Positions 22,428 through 27,744 of a DNA stretch of 27,744 nucleotides are shown in pieces; position 1 is the first letter of the stretch; every line of letters starts with the position of its first letter. The position numbers and the translations under genes are program-made. This stretch comes from an uncultured Lachnospiraceae bacterium. GTDB taxonomy: Bacteria; Bacillota; Clostridia; Lachnospirales; Lachnospiraceae. The DNA is taken from NCBI GenBank assembly GCA_937877165.1, contig CALEFO010000179.1:1-27744 (forward strand), given 5' to 3'. A model generated the notes under the pieces. The model was not told the origin of the DNA. It was given only the letters and a program-made list of their open reading frames with translations, and ran no database searches.

Positions 22428-23447
22428 ATGACATGCATGGAAAAAGAACAGAACAGGAGAATGCCGGAGAACAGAACCGGGACTGTGAGAAATGGCTGCC
22501 CCATCAACCACCGCAAGGTGGCTGTGATCGGCTGCGGCTTCGTGGGTTCCTCGTCTGCATTTGCACTGATGCAGAGCGGTTTGTTTTCGGAGATCGCCCT
22601 GCTGGATGTGGACCGGGAGCGTGCGGAAGGTGAGGCATTGGACATTTCACATGGAGTTCCGTTTGTCGGCAATGTCCGGGTCTATGCGGCGGATTATGAC
22701 GACATCATGGATTCCGCGATTCTTGTGATCACGGCAGGAGCGGCTCAGAAGCCGGGAGAAACCAGACTGGACCTGGTTCATAAGAATGTTGCGATTTTCG
22801 GATCGATTCTTCCGGAAATCGCAAAGAGGGATTATCAGGGAATCCTTCTGATCGTGTCAAATCCTGTGGATATTCTGACGCTTGCCGCGTGGAAGATGTC
22901 CGGCCTTCCGGAAAACCGTGTCATCGGATCCGGAACCGTGCTGGATACGGCAAGATTGAAAATGGAACTGGGACAGCACCTGTCTGTAGACAGCAGAAGT
23001 GTGCATACCTTCATCATTGGGGAGCATGGAGACAGCGAAATTGTGGCCTGGAGCGCGGCCAATGTTTCCGGCGTTCCGCTGAACCGCTTCTGTGAGATGC
23101 GGGGGTATTACCATCACGAGGAGGCAATGCGGGAAATTGCGGAGCGCGTGAAGAACAGTGCGTATGAAATCATCCGAAAAAAACATGCGACCTACTATGG
23201 AATTGCCATGTCTGTGGTGCGGATCTGTCGCGCGATCGTGATGAATGAGCGATCGATTCTTCCGGTATCATCGATGATGCATGGAGAGTATGGGGTGGAA
23301 AATCTTGCGCTCAGCATGCCTGCCATTGTGGGGGCAAACGGAGTGGAGTCAAAGGTCCCGATTGTTCTGAGCCATGCGGAAGAAGAAAAGCTGAAGCTTT
23401 CCGCAGACACGCTGAAGAAAATGGCAAAAAGTGCACTGCCGGAGTAG
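22428..23447 (+). CDS. ldh: L-lactate dehydrogenase
   Basis: This 339-residue NAD-dependent enzyme reduces pyruvate to L-lactate. A charged extension of about 26 residues precedes the Rossmann motif VAVIGCGFVGSSSA. LLDVDRERAEGEALDISHG carries the NAD-ribose aspartate. AGAAQKPGETRLDL has the glutamine that marks lactate rather than malate specificity, plus the mobile-loop arginine. IVSNPVDILT and the catalytic histidine in IIGEHGDSEIVAWS (H200) follow. ATG 22428 is preceded by AGAGGAGG at about 9 bases. The N-terminal extension is longer than in most bacterial LDH; a later start (M12) would shorten it but lacks its own site. It appears monocistronic. Confidence 0.95.
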   Translation: MTCMEKEQNRRMPENRTGTVRNGCPINHRKVAVIGCGFVGSSSAFALMQSGLFSEIALLDVDRERAEGEALDISHGVPFVGNVRVYAADYDDIMDSAILVITAGAAQKPGETRLDLVHKNVAIFGSILPEIAKRDYQGILLIVSNPVDILTLAAWKMSGLPENRVIGSGTVLDTARLKMELGQHLSVDSRSVHTFIIGEHGDSEIVAWSAANVSGVPLNRFCEMRGYYHHEEAMREIAERVKNSAYEIIRKKHATYYGIAMSVVRICRAIVMNERSILPVSSMMHGEYGVENLALSMPAIVGANGVESKVPIVLSHAEEEKLKLSADTLKKMAKSALPE

Positions 23448-23510
23448 TTGTTCAGGAAAAGTACTTCGCGTTTGTATTGGCTGGAGAAACGGACCGGAGG
23501 CAACCGGGAG

Positions 23511-23522
23511 ATTGACGTCAAT
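23511..23522. promoter_or_regulatory. 12-base palindrome ATTGACGTCAAT upstream of the protease operon
   Basis: This is a perfect palindrome with core TGACGTCA. The same 8-base core occurs once more in the window, also as a perfect 12-base palindrome (26172-26183) upstream of the aminotransferase gene. Candidate operator; the binding protein is unknown. Confidence 0.4.
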
Positions 23523-23552
23523 AGGAGAAGTTCACAAAGTGAGAATGGAAAC

Positions 23553-23598
23553 TCTGTGACTTTTTCGGTCACAGAAATCTGCTATCCTGTTGTATAAT
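23553..23598 (+). promoter_or_regulatory. Promoter candidate with palindromic activator-like site in place of the -35 box
   Basis: A perfect TATAAT is at 23593-23598. No -35 hexamer lies 16-18 bases upstream. Instead TCTGTGAC (23553-23560) is inverted at 23568-23575 (GTCACAGA). The centre of this 8+8 palindrome is about 41 bases upstream of the predicted start, the usual place for a class II activator. Half-sites recall Crp/Fnr sites, but the spacing is 3 bases wider. This occupies most of what I can read in the 295-base gap 23448-23742. Confidence 0.5.
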
Positions 23599-23742
23599 CT
23601 CCCCTCGGAGGTGCGAAGATCTGGTACCTTTTCACAAAGAAAACGATTTCGCAGGCAGGGTTTCCGACGGCCGCGGAGCTTCCCTGGAAGTTCGCACGGC
23701 GCGGAATGGCCGCATTTTTCGGGACAGAAGGAGGAGAATGTC

Positions 23743-23982
23743 ATGGAGTCCATTGCGCAGCTGCACAGGAATGAGTATTGTTTAGATGAGAAGTACTATT
23801 TCGATGTGGTGCATGATTTTTCCTCCCACTGCTTCGACTGCTGGCTGCACTGCAGGGCAGACAACCGCTGTGTCTACCTGACAACGGTTCGTGACTCTAT
23901 GAGCTCGGGGAAGATTCTGGACCTCCTTCGGAGGAAGGCCCCGGAAACCGTGGAAATGCTGGAAGAAAAGGTCACTGCGTGA
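23743..23982 (+). CDS. Small cysteine/histidine-rich protein of unknown function
   Basis: This 79-residue protein has no family I recognise. AGGAGGAG stands about 7 bases before ATG 23743, so translation is well supported. Cysteines are at 13, 30, 33, 37 and 43; the central segment SSHCFDCWLHCRADNRC contains CxxC and nearby histidines, suitable for zinc, an Fe-S cluster or disulfides. The C-terminal half (SGKILDLLRRKAPETVEMLEEK) looks like one or two amphipathic helices. There is no signal peptide, so it should stay in the cytoplasm. Its stop is followed after one base by the GTG start of the secreted cysteine peptidase, which lacks a good ribosome binding site of its own. Translational coupling and a functional link are therefore likely. 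Confidence 0.7.
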   Translation: MESIAQLHRNEYCLDEKYYFDVVHDFSSHCFDCWLHCRADNRCVYLTTVRDSMSSGKILDLLRRKAPETVEMLEEKVTA

Positions 23983-23983
23983 T

Positions 23984-26056
23984 GTGAGAAAATTACGGAT
24001 TACGACAATCAGGAATATCGCGATTACCGCCGCAAGTGTATGGGCTCTGCAGATTCTGGCAGGGCCTTTTTCTGTTGCAGCGGGTGCGGCAGAGGCTTCG
24101 GAGAATGCAGGACTCTGGCTTGATCTGAACGGAGATGGAACAACGAACCGGCAGGACTATACACTGATGCGCAGCTGGCTCCAGAACTATACAACTTCTC
24201 TTACAGGAAGAGAAAGGGTGACGCTGAACGGCAACAATGAGGCACCGGACAGCATTACGCAGCTGATCCGGCAGCAGGTCGGTGTGAAGCAGGAGCTTTC
24301 CTACGGCGTGGATGTGGATGGAACGGCCCGTTACTGCATCAATAACATCGGACTCGGAACGCCGGCGCAGAATCAGAGCTCATATGGAACCTGCTGGGCT
24401 TTTGCAGAGAATGCAGCGGTGGAGAGTGCGGTTCTTCGTGCGAAAACAGGATATTCCGGCACGGAAATTCTGCCGCAGGCGAAGGAAACACCGCAGCTGA
24501 CCGAAAATCGTTCGGAAAACCTTCTTTCTTCCTTATATTTATCAACAAAAGCATATGAAGCGCAGAGCAGCGGATCCCAGAAGGGAGAGGGACTCTTTAT
24601 TGAAGGAAACGATGCGCAGAAAAAATACAATGCGGGCGGCTTTCTTTCTTTTGCAGAGACCGTCTATGGCAACTGGGATGGTCCGATCTCCGAGGAAGAT
24701 GAACCCTATGAACAGCTGACGGGAGCCAGTGCCTCCGGGAACGCACAGCAGGAAGGCGGAGTTCTGCAAAAGGGAGGGAAGGAAGAACTGCAGGGACACC
24801 TGCAGGACTATTACTATTACGCTTCACCTGCAGTGACAGAGGAAAATCCGAAGACACAGCTTCGTGAGTGGAAAAGCTATGATCCTGTGGCAACAAAGGC
24901 TATGAAGCAGGCAATGGTCCGTTATGGGGCGCTGGCTGTAATGATTTCATCAGATCCAGAGACACCAGATGCCTCTGGGGAAACAAAGCAGTTTAACTAC
25001 AATACCTGGATGCAGTACCGTGCAGAGAACAATGTGGTGCATGATCATGCTGTCACACTGGTCGGCTGGGATGATACGATTCCGGCGTCCATGTTTTCGG
25101 ATGATCCGGACCGGCAGCCTTCCGGAGATGGCGCCTGGCTGGTGAAGAACAGCTGGGGAAGCTATGCGGAATCGGCGGAGCAGTATGGAGAAGCCTGGCT
25201 TCAGGAGACGCTCGGGCGCGCTGTGCCGGGAACGAAGGGATATTATCTCAATCAGATTGCGTTCAACTACGGAATCCCGGATGAGGAGGGCCGCGGAAGC
25301 GGATATTTCTGGCTCTCGTATTACGACAAATCCCTCGCGGGAGCGGCGGCTGCCGCCGATGTGGATATCCCGGATGACGGATATGAATACGACCATAATT
25401 ATACATATCAGTACGTGGTTTCTCTGACGAATGGGACGATGGTGCTTCCTACGGAAAATGATAAGACACAGGTTGCCAATCTCTTTACAGCGGACGGTCC
25501 GCAGACGCTGGAAGCAGTTTCAGTGGAGGCACCGGTTCCAGGGGTGACGGCAGACATTGAGGTTTATCTTCTGGACAATAACCAGGGAATGCCGCAGAAC
25601 GATGCCCTTCCCCGGAAGGACAATGCAGAACAGAAGGAAGCCGCAGGCGGAGCAGCCTTTGTCGAAGAGCTGCAGGGAGCCGTATCTGTCCTGACACAGC
25701 AGGTTTCCCTTGCGGAGATGGGACTGCATACTGTGAAGCTGGAGGCACCCGTTTCATTGAAAAAAGGACAGCGGTTTGCTGTGGTGGAGAGGATCACTTC
25801 GTTTTCTGAAACACTGGGAAAAACGATTTCCTGGCTGAATCTGGAAACCGCGCTTCGCGAAGACCTTCAGACAGATGCAAATTACGGCAGTGCCCGCACT
25901 GCGGTAAAGGCGAATGAGGGAGAAACCTATGCATATGTTCTGCAAGGGGACGGGGATTATGCCTGGAAATCCCCAGCACAGCTGAATGAAACGGAAAGCG
26001 GAGATGTTTTCCGGTACGGAAATGCGCTGATCCACGCCTACACCGTCGATTCGTAG
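23984..26056 (+). CDS. Secreted C1-family (papain-fold) cysteine peptidase with N-terminal dockerin-like repeat and C-terminal lectin-like domain
   Basis: This 690-residue protein has a signal peptide (basic start, hydrophobic core, cleavage near residues 34-38), then a single dockerin-type calcium loop DLNGDGTTNRQDYTLMRSWL. It has D47, N49, D51, N55 and D58 at the canonical positions. The peptidase domain has the oxyanion glutamine and catalytic cysteine in NQSSYGTCWAFAENAAVES (Q131, C137), the histidine in VVHDHAVTLVGWDD (H355) and the asparagine in GAWLVKNSWGSY (N389), so it should be active. A lectin-like region typical of bacterial C1 peptidases follows (about 460-685; GMVLPTEND-like TMVLPTENDKTQV). 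GTG 23984 has only a poor AAAAGG site and probably depends on coupling to the upstream gene. No sortase signal is seen, so it is released or held through the dockerin-like motif. Confidence 0.88.
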   Translation: MRKLRITTIRNIAITAASVWALQILAGPFSVAAGAAEASENAGLWLDLNGDGTTNRQDYTLMRSWLQNYTTSLTGRERVTLNGNNEAPDSITQLIRQQVGVKQELSYGVDVDGTARYCINNIGLGTPAQNQSSYGTCWAFAENAAVESAVLRAKTGYSGTEILPQAKETPQLTENRSENLLSSLYLSTKAYEAQSSGSQKGEGLFIEGNDAQKKYNAGGFLSFAETVYGNWDGPISEEDEPYEQLTGASASGNAQQEGGVLQKGGKEELQGHLQDYYYYASPAVTEENPKTQLREWKSYDPVATKAMKQAMVRYGALAVMISSDPETPDASGETKQFNYNTWMQYRAENNVVHDHAVTLVGWDDTIPASMFSDDPDRQPSGDGAWLVKNSWGSYAESAEQYGEAWLQETLGRAVPGTKGYYLNQIAFNYGIPDEEGRGSGYFWLSYYDKSLAGAAAAADVDIPDDGYEYDHNYTYQYVVSLTNGTMVLPTENDKTQVANLFTADGPQTLEAVSVEAPVPGVTADIEVYLLDNNQGMPQNDALPRKDNAEQKEAAGGAAFVEELQGAVSVLTQQVSLAEMGLHTVKLEAPVSLKKGQRFAVVERITSFSETLGKTISWLNLETALREDLQTDANYGSARTAVKANEGETYAYVLQGDGDYAWKSPAQLNETESGDVFRYGNALIHAYTVDS

Positions 26057-26105
26057 ATTCTGCTCTTGCCAAACAGGACGCTGAGTGGTAAAAACAGAGA
26101 CGGTG

Positions 26106-26117
26106 ATTGTATACAAT
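26106..26117. promoter_or_regulatory. 12-base palindrome ATTGTATACAAT
   Basis: This perfect palindrome lies 50 bases after the peptidase stop in the 205-base gap before the aminotransferase. It includes TACAAT, a possible -10 box, but no -35 box fits. Possible operator; weak evidence. No terminator with a T-run is visible after the peptidase gene. Confidence 0.3.
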
Positions 26118-26171
26118 AATTCAAAACATGGCTGTATTTCTGTGTTCGCTGCTGCCGTTTGAAAGGGACAT

Positions 26172-26183
26172 AATGACGTCATT
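26172..26183. promoter_or_regulatory. 12-base palindrome AATGACGTCATT upstream of the aminotransferase
   Basis: This perfect palindrome shares the core TGACGTCA with 23511-23522. It lies between a TTGAAA box (26159-26164) and a weak TTTAAA box 19 bases further on, where a repressor would block a promoter. Promoter assignment is weak; the palindrome itself is certain. Confidence 0.4.
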
Positions 26184-26261
26184 TTTAAATGTTTGGACCT
26201 GGACGAGGGAATCCGGTAAACAGCGGATCGCGAAAGTACAGCGTGGAAAGGCTGGGAATCG

Positions 26262-27554
26262 ATGAAAACATACGCGGAGATGTCGAAGGAAGAGCTCCTG
26301 AAGGAGAAGGAGTCTCTGGAACAGCAGTTCAAAGAAGTGGAGGCAAAGGGCCTGAATCTGAACATGGCGAGAGGAAAGCCGTCGGAGGCCCAGCTCAACC
26401 TGTCCAACGGACTGATGGATGTTCTGAATTCGGACAGCTATTTCAACGATGAAACCGGAACCGATTGCAGAAATTACGGAATCGGAGAAGGAATTCCGGA
26501 GGCAAAGCGCCTGATGGGAGAGATGTCCGAGGTGGATCCGGATGACATGATTATTTTCGGCAATTCCTCGCTGAACATTATGTTTGATACGGTGTCCCGC
26601 TCCTATTCACACGGCGTGTGCGGCAACACTCCGTGGTGTAAGCTGGACAACTGGAAGTTCCTCTGCCCGGTTCCCGGATATGACCGTCATTTCAAGATTA
26701 CCGAATTCTTCGGCGCTGAGATGATCAACATTCCGATGACACCGGAGGGACCGGATATGGATCTTGTGGAGCAGTATGTCAACAACGATCCTTCCGTCAA
26801 GGGTATCTGGTGTGTTCCGAAGTATTCCAACCCGCAGGGCTACAGCTATTCGGATGAAACCGTGCGCCGCTTTGCTGCCCTGACTCCTGCTGCACCGGAC
26901 TTCCGGATTTACTGGGACAATGCGTATTCCATTCATCATCTGTATGATGATCCGGCACATCAGGACGTGATTCTGGAGATCCTGGATGAGTGCCGTGCGG
27001 CAGGACATCCGGACATTGTGTATAAGTTTATTTCGACCTCGAAGGTAACCTTCCCCGGCTCCGGCCTTGCGGCACTGGCGTCCTCGAAAAAGAATCTGGA
27101 TGATATCCGCAAATTTATGTCGGTTCAGACCATCGGCCACGATAAACTGAATCAGCTGAGGCATGTCCGCTTCTTCGGCAATATGGCGAATATGCATGCC
27201 CATATGTCGAAGCATGCTGCGATTCTCCGTCCGAAGTTTGAGGCCGTCGAGGAGATTTTTGAAAAAGAGCTGGGCGGTCTTGAGATTGGAACCTGGACAA
27301 AGCCGAACGGAGGATATTTTATTTCCTTTGATGCGCTGGACGGATGCGCGAAGGCGATCGTCGCCAAGTGCGCGGATGTCGGCGTGAAGCTGACTCCCGC
27401 AGGTGCAACCTTCCCCTATGGAAAGGATCCGCACGACAGCAATATCCGCATTGCTCCGTCCTTCCCGCCGCTGGATGAGCTGAAGGTTGCGGCCAATGTC
27501 TTCACTCTGGCAGTGAAGCTGGTCAGCATCGACAAGCTTCTGGAGACGAAGTAA
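26262..27554 (+). CDS. PLP-dependent aminotransferase (class I/II fold, aspartate/alanine aminotransferase-like, PF12897 type)
   Basis: This 430-residue cytoplasmic enzyme has an N-terminal helix, then LNLNMARGKPSEAQLNLSNG, the substrate/cofactor entry strand of this subgroup. CRNYGIGEGIPEAKRLMGEM and FGNSSLNIMFD (cofactor phosphate region), CPVPGYDRHF, VPKYSNPQGYSYS (conserved Asn-Pro), YWDNAYSIHHL (Asp for the pyridine nitrogen) and the Schiff-base lysine in FISTSKVTFPGSGLA (K261) follow. The C-terminal domain carries KPNGGYFISFDALDG and the carboxylate-binding arginine in SNIRIAPSFPP. Length and motifs fit the aspartate aminotransferase-like family PF12897 rather than AspC. Amino-group donor and acceptor cannot be fixed from sequence. 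AAAGG lies about 10-15 bases before ATG 26262. It is a single-gene unit ended by a strong terminator. Confidence 0.92.
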   Translation: MKTYAEMSKEELLKEKESLEQQFKEVEAKGLNLNMARGKPSEAQLNLSNGLMDVLNSDSYFNDETGTDCRNYGIGEGIPEAKRLMGEMSEVDPDDMIIFGNSSLNIMFDTVSRSYSHGVCGNTPWCKLDNWKFLCPVPGYDRHFKITEFFGAEMINIPMTPEGPDMDLVEQYVNNDPSVKGIWCVPKYSNPQGYSYSDETVRRFAALTPAAPDFRIYWDNAYSIHHLYDDPAHQDVILEILDECRAAGHPDIVYKFISTSKVTFPGSGLAALASSKKNLDDIRKFMSVQTIGHDKLNQLRHVRFFGNMANMHAHMSKHAAILRPKFEAVEEIFEKELGGLEIGTWTKPNGGYFISFDALDGCAKAIVAKCADVGVKLTPAGATFPYGKDPHDSNIRIAPSFPPLDELKVAANVFTLAVKLVSIDKLLETK

Positions 27555-27602
27555 GCATTCGGAAAAGAATGGCGGAACCGGTGGGTTCCCATGTATAAAA
27601 TG

Positions 27603-27651
27603 AGCAGCACAGGCTTTCGATTCTGAGAATAAGAGCCTGTGCTGCTTTTTT
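27603..27651. terminator. Strong, probably bidirectional terminator
   Basis: AGCAGCACAGGCT (27603-27615) pairs perfectly with AGCCTGTGCTGCT (27634-27646), 13 pairs, followed by T residues to 27651. On the minus strand the same stem is followed by a less T-rich stretch. It lies between the aminotransferase and the tail of a convergent minus-strand gene. Confidence 0.88.
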
Positions 27652-27744
27652 ATAACTCGCGGTTTATCCAAGCCTCGTCGCCGTCCTGTAAAGGAGGCAG
27701 TGCTGCGCAGCTGTTCTCGTCGCAGGGATTTTCTATGCGCTTCG
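27650..27744 (-). CDS. C-terminal fragment of an unidentified minus-strand protein
   Basis: On the minus strand a frame is open from the window edge down to a TAA at 27650-27652, 30 codons without interruption. The visible end includes IENPCDENSCAALPP and DGDEAWINREL. Its composition (Asp/Glu, two Cys, Trp) looks like real coding sequence, and its stop sits at the edge of the shared terminator, as expected for convergent genes. I do not recognise the family. The start lies outside the window. A chance open frame of this length remains possible. Confidence 0.5.
   Translation of the reverse strand, partial: KRIENPCDENSCAALPPLQDGDEAWINREL

Noticed and set aside
23553..23575. Canonical Crp site reading of TGTGA...TCACA
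   Set aside because: The half-sites are separated by 9 bases instead of the usual 6, so a standard Crp site cannot be claimed.

Overview
The window looks like a Firmicutes chromosome, most probably class Clostridia and plausibly Lachnospiraceae. This rests on the gene content: KtrAB, GlpP-type antitermination, a clostridial FAD/DUF1667 glycerol-3-phosphate module, an msm-like alpha-galactoside locus, an L-lactate dehydrogenase and a secreted C1 peptidase. Strong AGGAGG-type ribosome binding sites agree. I cannot name a genus. No tRNA, rRNA, CRISPR array, transposase or phage gene is visible.

Layout. (1) 1-4589: the 3' part of a peptide/nickel-type ABC transporter operon (end of the binding protein, two permeases, two ATPases), ending in an 11-base tail-to-tail overlap with (2) 4579-6601 (minus strand): the potassium channel pair ktrB-ktrA. 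(3) 6789-7607: a metallo-beta-lactamase-fold hydrolase of the RNase Z-like type. (4) 7667-13442: a glycerol catabolism operon. It has a promoter, a leader terminator and a large snapback structure, then glpP, a GlpA-like FAD dehydrogenase, a second FAD/NAD oxidoreductase, a DUF1667 Fe-S-type protein, glpK and a terminator. (5) 13515-21322: an alpha-galactoside locus resembling the streptococcal msm locus. It holds a GH36 alpha-galactosidase, an AraC-type regulator, a lipoprotein sugar-binding protein, a metallo-beta-lactamase-fold protein and two CUT1 permeases, with no ATPase gene. A 42-base element is shared by the regions upstream of the galactosidase and the binding protein. The regulator/transporter part is visibly more AT-rich than its surroundings. 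(6) 21367-22250: a small heat-shock protein with a long leader. (7) 22428-23447: L-lactate dehydrogenase. (8) 23511-26056: an apparently translationally coupled pair, a 79-residue cysteine/histidine-rich protein of unknown function and a secreted papain-fold peptidase with a single N-terminal dockerin-like calcium-loop motif. (9) 26262-27651: a PLP aminotransferase and its terminator, which abuts the 3' end of an unidentified minus-strand gene running off the window.

How the genes work together. The glycerol operon would phosphorylate glycerol (GlpK) and oxidise glycerol-3-phosphate (GlpA-like protein plus partners), with GlpP acting on terminators in its own transcript. The alpha-galactoside block would import raffinose/melibiose-type sugars and release galactose in the cytoplasm; its ATPase must come from elsewhere. 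Lactate dehydrogenase would reoxidise NADH from this sugar metabolism. The most unusual items are the small Cys/His protein plus dockerin-bearing protease pair, the hydrolase gene inside the sugar transporter operon, the structured glp leader, and several perfect palindromes in intergenic regions.
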